64,000 nucleotides of DNA from Rhodamnia argentea (GCF_020921035.1 NC_063150.1:6820001-6884000); one strand, 5' to 3'. Counted from the first letter of the stretch, positions 12,199-25,424 are shown. Translations and numbers: made by a program. Notes: generated by a model not told the origin, from the sequence alone.

Positions 12199-12504
12199 GG
12201 GGGCGAAATTTAGGAAACAAAGAGGAAGAAATTCAAAGTAAGCAAATGTTGATATCATTAATCGGATAGTGCAACGAAACCGAATAGATTAAGCTACGGA
12301 TTTAGTTAAAAAGTGCCCATGGCCCACTTATTAAGCAATTGAATAAGAAAAGGGGGCGAAATTTAGGAAACAAAGAGGAAGAAATTCAAAGTAAGCAAAT
12401 GTTGATATCATTAATCGAATAGTGCAACGAAACCGAATAGATTAAGCTACGGATTTAGTTAAAAAGTGCCCATGGCCCACTTATTAAGCAATTGAATAAG
12501 AAAA
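12199..12504. repeat. two-copy tandem duplication, 153-bp unit
   Basis: Unit 1 (12199-12351) begins GGGGGCGAAATTTAGG and unit 2 (12352-12504) repeats it almost base for base. The only difference I see is AATCGGATAG versus AATCGAATAG. Near-identity means the duplication is very recent, or an assembly artefact. It sits just beside the dispersed repeat ending at 12185 and carries no gene. Confidence 0.9.
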
Positions 12505-12599
12505 TGTTGTAATTTCGAATGGGCCAACTTAGTGAAATTTGGTTTTACACCCTGCCTTCAGACTTAGTGATGTTTGGCTCCAAAATCTTGTAGAATCAG

Positions 12600-13460
12600 A
12601 ATCTAGTCTTTGCATGGTTTAATAGTGTCGGGGCTAGTGAGATCACCTAGAGGGGGTGAACACATTATGATAAAAACTTGTTTGAAAATATTGCGGAATT
12701 AAAACAAACATGCTCAGAATTTAGTTCGGTGATTGTTCGAGTCCGCATTTCGAGATGACCTCGTAGTCTGACTATGCACAAGTCGACTATCATGAATAAA
12801 ACACGGAGAGATTAAGAGATAGAGAATTTTGCATAAAGAGTTTATAGTGATTTGAGTTTATTTAAGCTTATGTCCACTTTTTCAAGGCGACAGCCAGCCA
12901 ATTAGTTGGATTCCACTAGTGAATAGCTCAGAAGTTACAACATAGTGATCGCTCTTAAGTTGATAGGCTTCCTGCCTAACACACTCTTCTCGCTTGGGTA
13001 TAAATTTCTAAGTATTATAATGTTTGGATCAAGAGTATATGAAGGATGTTGAAGCTCTCTTGAACTTGGAGTTATAGACTCTGTTTTATCTCTTTTTTTT
13101 CTCCTCAGCCTCAAGGTCTTCTTTCATGCTCCTCCACCTTTCAAACTAGCGGTTGTTTCCGTAGGATCACTCTCCAAGCTTTCCATTTGGATGAGATTAT
13201 AAACAAATGATTTCGTAGTTGTTGAGAATATTTAAAAGAAGAATCTCTCTTTTGATCGGATTGCCCATACAATCATGATCTGGGGTTTCAAAGATAGAGT
13301 TCTTCACATGGTAAGCCATCCTCGACTTCCTTAATCCACGCTCTTGAATGATCTTCATGATTGATGATCCGCAAGAACGAATCTTGCTTGATTTGCTACG
13401 ATTGTGATAATGTAATACCTCAAATATATTATTTTAAAAGTATTTAGTAATAATCTGATT
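12600..13460. repeat. LTR-retroelement-like non-coding fossil
   Basis: The segment contains a GATCACCTAGAGGGGGTGAA string near 12640, a sequence I associate with plant Ty1-copia-type long terminal repeats, followed by several hundred bases of non-coding sequence. A TGTAATACCTC string, also terminal-repeat-like, occurs near 13412. No gag or pol coding sequence is nearby and no matching second terminal repeat was found. It is an old, incomplete fossil; family and limits are uncertain. Confidence 0.35.
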
Positions 13461-14040
13461 GTTGTACTTCGAAATACTCTTTCAAAGCTCGAGCTTGAAA
13501 CAACGTTTGAGCTCCTTTAAAATAGCCTCCGAGCACCCTAAAACAGATTTAATCATGTGTAACTATTCTTTAACAATTGAATACACTTTAGGATAAACCT
13601 GCAAAACAGTATTTCATTGCATTAATTCACATATTAGAGAATATAGGATTGTTTTCTCAAGTTTCAAAATTAATGAGGGGTTTTTCTCAACTAAGTCTTT
13701 ACACGCTTAAACAACTTCATTTAATATTTGGGTTAAATTTTGTTATCATGAAAATCTCTTAGGGAAATTATCCAGTGGGGCTAAGTTCCCTTTCTAAGAT
13801 TTTAGGGAACACCTCTCTTAATTGTTTTAAAAAGGTTTAAATTCTCATACGGGAGCGTAATATAATATTTAAAAACTCTTTCACCTATTACTTATAGGTC
13901 TAGTTGTGAGTCAACATGACTACTGCCAGGTGAAAGCAACATGTGCAAATTGGAACTGCGTGCAAGTGGTTGAGAGATCGATATTTGTCGTGCATGGAAA
14001 AAAGGACGCTGAATATGCGCGAGTTTCGTACGACTCTCGT
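13461..14040. other. intergenic spacer, no gene seen
   Basis: AT-rich sequence with no frames of note and no clear repeat structure. Confidence 0.45.
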
Positions 14041-14048
14041 TTTAGAGG

Positions 14049-14330
14049 AAAGTTTTTTTTGGGAAAAATCACTTAAATGCCATCGGTGACTTAAGACGCC
14101 AAAAAACCTAACATGGCACTATTCTAACATTTTTTGCCATCAACGTGGCTCGTCGGCGCTATAAGTCAGTACGGATTGACCTAAACGGCGTCGTTTAACG
14201 CGTGATTGCCCCATATTCGACCCCTTCTTGAAACCCCAAACTCACAATCCATGATTTGGGAACAAATTTAGCCTCTTCCTTAGACCCTAACCTCACAGCC
14301 GAGGTTTTCTGGGCAAAATTAGTGGCTGCA
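14049..14330. repeat. dispersed plant repeat with ACGGCGTCGTTT motif
   Basis: The segment starts near GGGAAAAATCACTTAAATGCC and includes AAACGGCGTCGTTTAACG at about 14190, a string shared by many non-autonomous plant elements. A frame of 91 codons follows at 14338 but resembles nothing I know. I could not find the other end of the element. Family assignment is inference. Confidence 0.35.
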
Positions 14331-14639
14331 ACTTGCGATGGAGGTCCTTTTTCTACTTCACTTGGGTGATTTTGTTTCTCCGGAATCGGAGTTTCTACTC
14401 CAAGTTTTGAGAATGGCTAGGCTACTATCAAAAGGCAAAGTGGCGAGAGTGAATAAAGCGTCGGATTTCCATGACGGAGAGGCGGGAGGGTTGGGGGAAG
14501 GGAGGTCGAGGTCGGAGGAGGCGTTGACGAAGGCGGTGGTGAAGCCAATGGTGGGAAAGGTGGCAATATCGGTTCATGTTAAATATTCAATAACAGAGTG
14601 TCACGTTATTTAATAAATTGATTTTGCAATGGCCTTATA

Positions 14640-15155
14640 AGATTGCCCGTTCTTTTTCCCTATTAGATTTTTTTTTTTTTTGGGTCCATTTTCCCTATTA
14701 GTTAGGTCTCGAGATGGATCGAGAGAGAGAACCCGTGAATATTGGGAAACGTGATGAAGGATGAACCGGACCGGATGGATAGTGATTCGGCCTCGCTCGG
14801 TCGCACCCCACAAATCCAAAATCCTACATATAATCTTCCCCTGCACGTAAGGCGAATCACCCTCTCCATTTCTCCACATCACCTTCCCTCTCTCTCTCTC
14901 TAGATTCTCTACCTGCGTTTGTTTTGTTTACGTAGCGTTACCTCTCTGGCTCTCTGGTCTCTTCCTCTCCACAAAGTTCCCATTTTTCCTTTTCCTCCTC
15001 CTTGCGAAAAAAGAACAAACGCCCATTGACACGTCTCTGTCCTTTCAGCCTCTGAAATCGCTCATCGAAGGCCCTCTGAGCAGAGTTCGAGCTCGGCTCT
15101 TATCGCCCCTGGCATTTACGTCGGTCGCTCGATCTCTTATGTTACTTGCTCGCCA
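14640..15155 (+). promoter_or_regulatory. promoter and CT-rich leader of the MAGL-type gene
   Basis: The sequence upstream of the start codon at 15156 turns strongly pyrimidine-rich from about 14880 (CTCCCTCTCTCTCTCTCTAG and further CTCT runs to about 15000), typical of a plant 5' untranslated leader. A clear TATA box was not identified. A (T)12 run lies at 14668-14680. Confidence 0.45.
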
Positions 15156-18100
15156 ATGAAGATGAAGGAGGTCGTGTACCAGGAGGTAATATCCGTGTAT
15201 ACACGCTTCACGTCGCCCATTCTTCGTTTCTCTACTTTCATCTAACCGTGTCGGACTGCGTTGCGACATTGACATTTCTCGGGGCTATTCGTTTAAGCTG
15301 GCGCGAGTCGCGTTTTGCGTTGATGTCTGATGAAATGTGGGGGGTTTTGTGCGTGTAGGAGTACAGAGAGAACGCGAGAGGGGTTCAGCTCTTCACCTGC
15401 AGATGGTTGCCATGCTCGTCCTCTCCGAGAGCGCTCGTTTTCATTTGCCATGGTCTCTCTCTCTCTCTCTCTGACATTTGGTTGGTGGGGTTCGGTGTGT
15501 GTATCAAGTAAAGGTGGGACATTTAATGGTTTTTGCAGGTTATGGTATGGAGTGCAGTGGCTTCATGAGAGGTAATTTAATGCGAATGGCGTCTCTGAAC
15601 AGAGCACCTTTCTTGCCTTCTCTTCACGGATGCTCTCTCTCTCCTCCTTCTCTCTCTGTTTTTGAGTTTTTGCTTTCCCCCTCTGTTGATGATTAACTAG
15701 TTTAAGCAGCAACCCACACGTCTGAAAATCTTAGTACACTTATGGCAGCATTACCTCTCTTAATCTTTAGAAAAATCAGGCTGTCATTGTGTTAATTGTT
15801 TGAGATTTTCGAAACTAGCCCTATCTATAGCTAGCTTGCCAGAAGCAATATACTAAGAACTTTGATGGGCACGAAAAGAAAATGCAAAAAGATCAACAAA
15901 AGAATTATCTTCTTCTAGTCTAACTTTTGAGCTGTGATCTGCTTTATGATCTAGGACTGCTAACTAGATCACAATCTAGAAAAGAGTTTATTTAGTCGTT
16001 CTTGCTTTGGGTGCCGCCCATCTCCCCCCCCCACAAAAAAAAAAAAAGCACCATGTCGCTACCCATGAGACTTACCCCTTTGACATGTCATGGAAATGTC
16101 TTAATTCATAAGTAAAAAAGATTTTTATAACGAAGTATTCTACATTTATCAAGCAATTAAATGGAAAGAAAATCACCCTTCTCGTGAATTGTTATGTACG
16201 AAGCATGCTCTGTAATTAATAACTTCCCATGTTTGAATATGTTTAGTAAATGTTAAGATTTTCGGCGTAAATTCGAGATTAGCAGACGCGACCCCACGAT
16301 CTTAATCGGCTACTTATGGGGGTGATCTCTCGCTGTCGATCATAGTTGTAGACTCGTAGTAATTAGGGGAAAGCCAACCACTCTGTTTTTTTCTCTCTCT
16401 TGGATAAAAGATGGTTTGTTGACTGTCCTCCAACTTCCTTATTAGTCCCGTCACCACATTTTCAGTTTGGCCATCTGTTCTACGATGTTTGTTTACCCAT
16501 TTTCATCATTGGTCCCTCTCCGCCTGCTCAAGAACAGATTTCTACCCTTGTCGATTTCTTGAAAATAAGCATGAACCAAAGTCAAACCATGCGTGTACGC
16601 CCCGCGTCGTGCCCGAGGATCGCTCGGGTCTTTCGAGAGGAATCGTTTCTCGGTCGTAACTCAGGTCGCTGAGATGTCTCCATTAATAGTCTAAGTTCTT
16701 CTCCATTGACACTTAATACACGCACAACCGCTATGATTGACGCCATCTCCTCCACCAATCCTCAACGTTTTAGGACAAAACGGATATGATAGGATATGTT
16801 ATCTTCTTCCCATGCTCGTCGATTTCGGCACATGAAGGCGGCTTGTTCGGTGGGACTATTGTGGGTGGAAAACCAGAAAGGTCTATGATTGATGTCCTCA
16901 TCCTTTCCTTGTCCTTCTCGGCCTGTCTCTCGGGAATGGGCATGGGCATGGGCATGGGTGCTGGTTGTCCTGTTCTTTCTTATCTCATTCTTGACCAAAC
17001 CTTTAACTTTTTTCTTGTCATGGCTTGCCACTTTGTTCATCATCCAGCCTCATCCGATTCGGAGCTTGTTTTGTTACCCTCTTCCTCATAATTTAGATGT
17101 TCCCAATTGGTCCTAGCGAATCGAAATGGAACTGGGATTCCTTGTTCTGTCTAACGTCACGTGAAGATGATTATTTTCACGAGCGGCCAGTTCTGAAAAT
17201 TTCCCCTTGCACCTACTTGTGTGCACATTGTTCTGAGATGGAAATGCAAGTACAGACTTATTGGGATGATTCGGGTGGACAAAGCAAGCACTCCTTTGTA
17301 AAGACTGATCATCCATATTAAGCTATTCATGTAGCTAAACTGGTCTGGTCTAATTCAGTTCGATGTAACAAAATTTGTAAATTTTGGCCATGCAAACGCA
17401 TAGTAAAGCATACCGCAGATGTTAATTAAATAGGTGGTGTCCTCTGTCGCTTCTGTTTGGAGATATGGGGACGTGGTTTGGGGCAGGGACAAGCTGTGCA
17501 TAGTGCATGTACTAGCTCTCCAATCCCAGAATGGTTCATTGTAATGTGCACTGCAAGTGATCTGAAATGGAGAGAATGTTTTGGAGCTCAATCCATTGGT
17601 GTGGTTTTGGTGATATGATTGGCAGAATGTGGAACAAGATTGGCCAGAGCAGGATGCGCGGTGTTTGGGATCGACTATGAAGGTCACGGCCGTTCCATGG
17701 GAGCCCGATGTTACATCAAGAAGTTCGACAACATAGTCAATGACTGCGACGATTTCTTCAAGTCGGTCTGCGGTAAGGCGCAATCTCTTACTACTTGGTT
17801 GTGTTCGAGTGAGACCTGATGCAATGTGTCCTCCTTAACTTTGGCCGACTCTGTTAACATTGTTTCAGCTCAAGACGAGTACAGAGGCAAGAGCAGGTTC
17901 CTGTATGGAGAGTCCATGGGAGGAGCTGTTGCACTGCTTCTCCACAAGAAGGACCCCGTCTTTTGGACCGGCGCGGTTCTCGTGGCGCCCATGTGCAAGG
18001 TAGCAACAAGTGCTTCCGTGGATGGACGTTAGCACGAATCCAATTATGCAAGTATCGGGTTTCTCATCGACTCGGCCAATCTGACACAGTGACACCTCTT

Positions 18101-19430
18101 CTGTTTCTTGTGACAATAAAATATGCAGATATCAGAGAAGGTGAAGCCGCACCCGGTGGTGGTGAACCTGTTGACGAAGGTGGAAGAGATCATACCGAAA
18201 TGGAAGATAGTCCCGACAAAGGATGTCATCGATTCTGCCTTCAAGGACCCTATCAAGCGAGAACAGGTTGATAATCATTGCCTGCTTCTTCATGCATCGG
18301 TTTTTTTTGTTTCGGTTCGGTTGAGCGGATCAGCAGTGACATGTGCTTGTGATTCCAATGATGCTTGCAGCTGAGAAACAACAAGTTGATATATCAAGAC
18401 AAGCCACGGCTGAAAACGGCATTGGAGATGCTCAGAGCCAGTATGAGGCTCGAAGACACTTTACATGAGGTAACAATTCTTTCTCTGCAATCTTATCATA
18501 CTCAATATCTGTTTTTTTCCTATTTCATCCTTAAGCAAATAACAGAAGTATGGAATCATTTCCGCTAAACTCGGACATTTTGCGCATGCATTTCCAGGAG
18601 GCACTAGCCAACATTTGATTAAATAGATTGACTTCCGGCTATGGAATGATAGACCCGAACCTCGATATGTGCCAGTCAGTCGTGTCTATTTCGTGAAAAG
18701 GACATACTTCAGACTCATTCTGATGTGAATCAAAATTTTGAAAACAAAATGCAGTTCAAAGGGGAGACATGTACTTCTCTCGTTCTGTCGATAAGACTTG
18801 AGTTTTCGCCTAATGACAACTATAATCTAGGAGGCTCTATGTTTCACAGTCATTTCACATCGATTCGTTGGCGGCAAGGCATGCCAATCTGTCACAGGTG
18901 GTTGTTTTAACGAACCGCGCAAAATGTTTTGTGGTATATCGGTTCAAAGTGGCGACGTTAAGTGCGCAAAACCATCTTCTCTGTCGCTGCTGTCGACCCT
19001 TGACATGGGGTGGTGATGACTCCTTGCAATGCAGGTGACTCTGCCGTTCTTCGTGCTGCATGGGGAAGCGGACGTAGTGACTGACCCGGAAGTGAGCAAG
19101 GCCTTGTACGACCAGGCCAGCAGCAGGGACAAGACCATCCGGCTCTACCCCGGCATGTGGCACGGCCTCACCTCCGGCGAGCCCGACGACAACATCGACA
19201 TCGTCTTCTCCGACATCATCGCCTGGCTCGACAGGCGCTGCAACGCAGACGCCGGCATGGATACCTTCCCCGCCGATCCCGTCCTTCCGTCGAGCAATGG
19301 CGGCGTCATCGAGAGATTCGCGACGTCCTCGCCAGCAGGGGCCGCGATGAATGGCAAGCAGAGGCAGCGTAACGGAAGCTACTTGTGCGGATTGAAGGGA
19401 CGGCGCTTGTTCCAGCACTCTGCCATGTGA
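15156..19430 (+). CDS. monoacylglycerol lipase-type alpha/beta hydrolase
   Basis: Eight exons: 15156-15185, 15359-15452, 15539-15571, 17626-17772, 17869-17999, 18129-18266, 18371-18469, 19035-19430, giving 355 residues. The protein opens MKMKEVVYQEEYRENARGVQ and has the HGYG oxyanion-hole motif (41-44), FGIDYEGHGRS, the nucleophile elbow YGESMGG with Ser117, Asp237 in HGEADVVTD and His267 in GMWHGL, a complete lipase triad. This is the plant MAGL/caffeoyl-shikimate-esterase-like family, which cleaves monoacylglycerols, lysophospholipids or phenolic esters; the substrate here cannot be decided. The C-terminal tail of about 50 residues after the last helix is low in conservation. Intron 3 is 2.05 kb. 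Two donors (ATG/GTCTCT and CAG/GTTGAT) are weak, but the conserved frame requires them. Confidence 0.92.
15572..17625 (+). other. long intron 3 of the MAGL-type gene
   Basis: The intron runs from GTAATTTA to TTGGCAG and interrupts the coding sequence between MECSGFMR and the ECGTRLARAGC block. It contains poly-C/poly-A runs at 16024-16048 and a four-fold ATGGGC hexamer array at about 16935-16960. Several short frames (for example near 16786-17091) are open but resemble no protein. Confidence 0.75.
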
Positions 19431-20700
19431 TCTCTGTCGGACATTCTGATGCTCAGGCACAGACATACAAGATGTTCACAAAAAAAAAAAGGTTTTCGTG
19501 TGAATGCAACTCGACTTCCGTTGGATGTTAGCGAATTACGAGGTTGTATGATCTTAATCAGAAAGATTAAAGTTACTAACACTTGGAAAGCTTTCTAGCG
19601 GCTTATTGGTGATGGTGAAGTAACAGGAGAAAGATAAAGTACATGAATTAGCATGAATTCTTCGTCACTGATTGAGATTACACAGAGATTTTCCAGAGTT
19701 AACCCATATGAGATTTCGTTAAAACAGGGGCTTTTCTGAGCATCGTGCTGAGGTTTCGCAACATGACAGCCAACAACCAGGCTGACTGCTTGCCTGGGCT
19801 GCGTCGACTTTTAGAAAGTACAAGAAATTAAACTGAAAAGAAAGGACAAATTACATATTGCCCCCCCCTACATTATTAGGGTTGTTGCTGCAAATTGCCC
19901 CCTGATGTTTCCATTCTTCCAATTTGACCCCCGATTGTTAGAAGTCGATTTCAACGTGTCTCGTGAAGTCGACTCTGGTCAAATTTCGCTTGGAGCACCA
20001 ACCACATAGCAAGTAATTATTAATGGCGAAAATGTCATGTTAAAAGAGGTGAAAAATTCAGAGACATACATGCGAAAGCCTAAAGTTCCGATCGGATACA
20101 ATGACCTGCGAATTAGGGGCCGGATCGATTTGTCGATTGGTCGAGGTTTAAAAACACCAATTCTAACTATTTAGGCAAGTGAAATCATTTGAGGAAAAAT
20201 GGATAACTTTCTATAATGGAATTAAATCTTAAATTTCCGTTCGAATTTACTTGCTTTTTACTTTCCTTACATCCCTAAAAAAAGTTTGGCGATCGTCAAA
20301 TGAAGACTACACGCATCATATCATATTTAGAAAAATTTGACCGGCCACTCGCACTTATTTGTGATTTAATCATCCATCATTACTTGGGTTTTTACGATCT
20401 AAATAGTATGTATGACGACACTTCCTTAGTGTATGGTGTTTCTGTCTCGAGTTGAAGATAGAAATTCTCAAAGCATTGGCTTCCGGCCGGGCTTTTCAAG
20501 CCTAAAGAGTCGCCGGAGCCCGAAAAGTTCGAGGTGAGGCCTCGGGCTCTAATGACCCAAACCCGTCCCCAGTTGGGCCTATTGGACCGGAGTACGCGTG
20601 TAATAAGCTGCTTCGCACTCAAAGTAGGAAGCAGCTGTCCACCGTCGGATTTCATCATTGCCATGCCTTGATTACCGTACACGATCATAGCATCTTAAAA
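19431..20700. other. intergenic spacer with repeat fragment
   Basis: 19431-19700 is probably the 3' region of the hydrolase gene. 19855-20000 has the pattern ATTGCCCCCCCC and AAATTGCCCCCTGATG, seen at the ends of many dispersed plant repeats. The remainder is AT-rich and non-coding. No gene is supported. Confidence 0.45.
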
Positions 20701-21011
20701 CCCTCCGATTCGCTTTTCTTTCCCTGGGCTTTTCAAAACTCGCTCCCTACTTCACCCTTTGCAGTAGTCTCTTCTCCACCGTCTCGACGGAGAGCAAAAG
20801 CTTCAAGAACCATCGCTGCAAAACCCTAACTGTGTCGGTGAGCTCTCTCTTTCGTTCTTTCTCTCTCTCTGTACAGTTGTCTTTGCCATTTGGTTTCGCA
20901 GATCCTAATTTTTTTTTTCTTCTTTTTAGCTTCGTTGAGTCTCCCACGCTGTCGAAAACCCTAACTCCTGGTTTGCTCTCCTCTGCAGGTGAGCTTGATT
21001 TCTGAGCCAAC
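20701..21011 (+). promoter_or_regulatory. 5' leader region of SmD2 with probable leader intron
   Basis: AAACCCTAA-type strings, frequent in promoters and leaders of plant translation and RNA-processing genes, occur at about 20822-20829 and 20957-20963. A candidate leader intron runs from GTGTCG/GTGAGC (about 20838) to CTCTGCAG (about 20988), leaving a short leader piece before the ATG at 21012. The leader intron is inferred from splice-like sites only. Confidence 0.5.
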
Positions 21012-23565
21012 ATGAGGTACGTCGAGCTTCCTGCTACTTTTTTGCCATCTCGGTTTCACGATCTTCCATTATTTCATAGCATCTGTTTTGTTGCTTGAAA
21101 CCCTAATGTGTTTTCGATTGAGGGTTTAGATGGGGCACAGTTAGTTGGTGATTGGTTTTGTCGCTTAGGGAGATTGTTTTTTAGAGCGTAGAAAATGTAA
21201 GTACATTGGATTATTTGCGGCCGCTGCGTTTCTTCCCTGGAAATCTGCCTTCTTGTGTAAATTTTAGTCTCTGTTTTATAATTTTTGCCTTCAAGGTGGT
21301 TGCTAGTAAAACTGAAAAACTTATTTTGGTTGCTGGCGACGGCTTAAGCGACCGTAACTTGCTCTGTGCGGTTTGGCATATGCGACTACTGCTTGGTCGA
21401 AACCCCCTCCTTGCTGTTATGGCCTAAGCAACCATAGCTTCAGAGGCGAAATTTTACCAGTTGCGTGGTTGAAGGGAAAGGTTGTTGAAGAGGTCACCTG
21501 TCGTCATGAGGAAAAATAGAGTGGCTGAAAACAAAATCAAATGAGACTTCGTTTCTAAACTAAGTGTCAACGAGAGTCGAGGTTTAGCTTCATAGGGAAC
21601 AGCGACAGACAAAGATAGTTAGCATAGATAGGAGTCTATCTCCAGTAAACATCGGAGTAGATACGCACTAAAAAAAGACAAAGAGCAAGAGACTTGGTGG
21701 CAAAACCAGAATGGTGAGCGGCGCAAACGGGGCGCACTTTGGAAGAATCGATCTGTTACCGCTCCATCCTATTGGGAATAACAAGGGCAACCCAACAATA
21801 GGGCCTAAAAAATACTTCTCCAATTTAGAAAGTTTTGTTATAGTTAGAGACCGAGACTTTTGTTGCACAAGAGCCTTGACTGAGTAGCAACGTTGGGGCG
21901 GCCGATGACAGATATTTGCTGATTTTCAGATTGGAGTGGTTTAGTGTAGGAAATTGTGAGATTTGATTTGGAAACCTATGCTTTGTGAGTGGGAGTATAT
22001 TTGTTCCTATATATGTTCCTTTAAGTCAGCTTTTGCATATTACTGCACGAGGGTAGACATGTATTTGTTATCAAATTTTTTCTACTCTGCACTTTGTAGT
22101 AGTAATCAAGGATAGTTTCTGACACATTGTTTTTACATCTTTCTGCTTTTGCAGTAGACCAATGGAAGAGGATGCCAACGTAAGTGATCTTACAAACATC
22201 TGTTATCTCATGCTTTGCTATTCTTAAGGGTCTTCTGCTTACTGTAAAATGCTTCTGCACAAAATTGTTTATGAGGTGATTTTGTGATCTACATCAGGAG
22301 AAAATAATGAATCATGACAGGATTCATGTGTACTGTGAAATGCACATTTTCCAGATTGAATGATTGTTGGAAATCATGAGCTTTATCTTCATGCTGGGTG
22401 TGCATTATAATTCCATTTAATGGATATAACTGGTGATCTGCAAGAAAACAGAAGTTTGTGAGTTCCTCTTCTGGTGAATGTTAAAAGAAATGTGTTGTAT
22501 GGATGTCAGCCTGACAAAGGTTTTTAAAACTTTTTGCTGTTACTAGAATTTGGTTATAATATGATGATTTGGTGTCGAGCATACTGTCGGGGAAAATACG
22601 TCAACTGTTTCATCTCTGTATCTTTACATTTGTTCTTTTAAATTTGTGCTTAACTTGACTTCTGAATGTACTGATTATTGTGAAAGCAATTTCATAATGA
22701 GCCCATATACCTTCTGGTACAGGCTGGCAAGAATGAGGAAGAGGAATTTAACACAGGCCCACTGTCAGTGCTGATGATGAGTGTTAAGAACAATACACAG
22801 GTACGATATCTTAGTGGCCTCACAAGTGTACTTCATCTATGGAGATGTTATCATAGACTGGAATTTTTTACCAAATGGTGTGGAGTACTGATCAGTTAAC
22901 TTTTAAACGTTTAATGGAGAATTTTTTGTGCGACAACTAGGATGGTAGTGAACCTAATGTTGTGAGACTGGAATGCAATTTTATTTTCTTCTTTTTATTC
23001 CGCGAGAAGTGCTTTAAGGTAATTGGTAGTTGCACGTGGATTGAGTTGTACTTCAGAATCATGATGGTTTCTCATTACTAGGCAATAAAGTGCGCATAAG
23101 TCGTGGTAGTATTGATCTGGGAAGTGCCTTAAAGATCTGTCTGTGCTTGTCAGTCTACATTAATTGTTCGCAAGTTAGGATTCATCAATCTGATACCTGC
23201 AATGCTAATGTAATGTGCCTTTGAGTAAGTTTTTGATGATTCGTTGTCTTTTCAGGTGCTCATTAACTGCCGGAACAACAAGAAGCTCCTGGGCCGCGTG
23301 AGAGCCTTCGATCGACACTGCAACATGGTTCTTGAAAATGTTAGGGAGATGTGGACTGAGGTTGTCTTCCCTGTCAAAGATTAATTTGTGCTCTGTTTTA
23401 TCTTGTTCACGTTGGTTAAATTCATGATATAGTGTTCCTCAATTTCAGGTGCCCAAAACAGGCAAAGGTAAGAAGAAAGCCCAGCCTGTCAACAAAGATA
23501 GGTTCATCAGCAAAATGTTCCTGCGAGGAGACTCTGTTATCATTGTTCTGAGGAATCCAAAATGA
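21012..23565 (+). CDS. SmD2: small nuclear ribonucleoprotein Sm D2
   Basis: Exons 21012-21016, 22155-22179, 22723-22800, 23256-23360, 23449-23565 give 109 residues. The first coding exon is just five bases (ATGAG); joined to the next it reads [10 protein letters not shown], the usual SmD2 N-terminus. The Sm1 motif spans [18 protein letters not shown] to [11 protein letters not shown] and the Sm2 motif is [16 protein letters not shown], with a [15 protein letters not shown] linker. SmD2 is one of the seven core Sm proteins that form the ring on U1, U2, U4 and U5 snRNAs in the nucleus. Length and sequence are as expected for the family and show no damage. All introns are GT-AG. Confidence 0.96.
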
Positions 23566-25424
23566 GGTTTAGCAGATTCTCGTATCTCCAGGCAATGCAG
23601 CGGCTGTTCTAGTAGTTTTTGAACTTTTGTTACCTTGGAGTAGTGCTTTTAATGTGTTGGAGAGAGTGTTTAATCGGTGTAATTCTTGCGACGAGGTTGA
23701 TAGTCTCTGGCTTTACTGATTTACAATGCTTATCGCTCTAAACTTTCAATCATCTCACTTTCCATTTTGTGCCTTTTGTTTGTTTTTAGCTCTGCTGGCT
23801 ATGTTCGTGGCTCTGCAGTCTTTGCTTTATTCTTGGTTTGTTATAGAATCAGTTTGATGAGGCCTCGTTCAGTGCTTCTATTGGAGGTTCTGATGTCATT
23901 TGAATTTTGATCTGTTCTGATGCACGTCCAAACCCGAGCCATCCCTCCGTCGTTGTCATTGTCAGCTTCATCTTCGCCAGAAATGGCCTTCCATCTCCGC
24001 TGTCTTTGTGGCCATCTTTACCCCCGTTTGACCAAAAATCTGGAACACATACAACTCTCTTGAGGGGAGAAAAAAAAATGGGAAAGAATCCTTGAGACAA
24101 AGAAGGGATAGTGAGTCTCTTGGCTTTTCCTGTTAACCAAAAGATTTCGAGGAGTTTTTAGATCAAACGTACGTCAAAAATCTTTTTGACCAAAGGGTAG
24201 AAGACATGGCCACAAACAACTTTTGGGAAATCTGTGGAAGCTGGGGAAATAAAAAGAAACCCAGAGATTCGAATGTTAAAAGCCTTCCTTTTTTCATTGC
24301 AGCTCGCACCAGGGTATGGAAAAATAAAAATTACAATCCGCAAATCCAAACTCGAATGGTTAAGTTGACCAAGAGATCCACAATCTGCTTGCGACTTCCT
24401 CTATTCGTCTTCGGCTCCGTATTGCCGGCGGCCAATATTGAGATTTGAGGCAGCACCTCGTCCATGGCCGCGACAAGTGAGGTCTGATATCGTGACTGTG
24501 ATTAGGCTCCGGAGGAGGGAGGGAACTCAGCTCATTGCTGGCGTGACGGACATGGCAGGATAGAGGGCTCGTGGATGAAGGTTGCGGCAGAGCGGGGACC
24601 ATAATTGATACAAGCAGCCGGAGCGGTGGCTAGAAGGAAGAGGAAGAGAGAGAAAAAATAACATTTTCAATTTGTTTCATTCATCTCCACGTAAGGATAT
24701 GAGTGCCAAGTAGCGATTTGATAAAAACAACAGAACGCATGCCACATAGGATGATGACGCGGCGAGAAGAAACCACTGGATATTTTTTCATTCCAGTGGG
24801 TTTGTTCATGCCCCAAGTCAGACAAGAGCTGGTACAGGTGCAAGACAGACTCACTCAAAGCTTCACTTTTTCTTCTGAGGGTTGGCTATTGCAGTTCACT
24901 TGGAACTTGATTCCTTGGCCGTTGAGGATCATTGCCCAGAGGATCCTGATTGTGAAGTGCATGACGACAATAGATTCTCTTTCGGGTTGTTGCAAAATGG
25001 AAAAATTGTAAGTTGGAGAAGGAACAGGAAACTCAAAGTCACATATTGCTGAAGCTGAAGAGAAATACAGAACTAGCTGTATTATGGTGTTCCTCATATG
25101 CGCAAGAAACGGGCCAAAAAGGGCAAAAAAATCTGGGAAACTTCCATCTCTATAAGTCCACCAGATGATAATAGCGTGAAAATTACAAAGATGGTAAACA
25201 TATTGAATCGAGATTATGCCTCTAAAACGCTAGTTCCACAGAGAATGTAAAAGAGTGAAACATGCTTCGCTACCATCTGTGCTCGTATTTATGGTTTCTA
25301 GGTCCAGGGGAAGAGATGGTATTTATGATTTCTAGGTCCAGGGGAAGTTCTAGCGTGTCATCCGACGCAATTTCTCTCGATCCTTCCCCCACCATCTCAT
25401 TTCACTGTATAATGTGCTCCCAAC
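23566..25424. other. convergent intergenic region between SmD2 and UXS
   Basis: SmD2 (plus strand) and the UDP-xylose synthase gene (minus strand) converge here. 23566-23800 is probably the SmD2 3' untranslated region and about 25100-25424 the UXS one. 25305-25345 holds a short duplication of TTTCTAGGTCCAGGGGAAG. The middle has several short frames with no recognisable product. No gene is supported. Confidence 0.5.

Noticed and set aside
16934-16962. ATGGGC hexamer array as a possible coding repeat
   Set aside because: It lies inside intron 3 of the hydrolase gene and is a short simple repeat.
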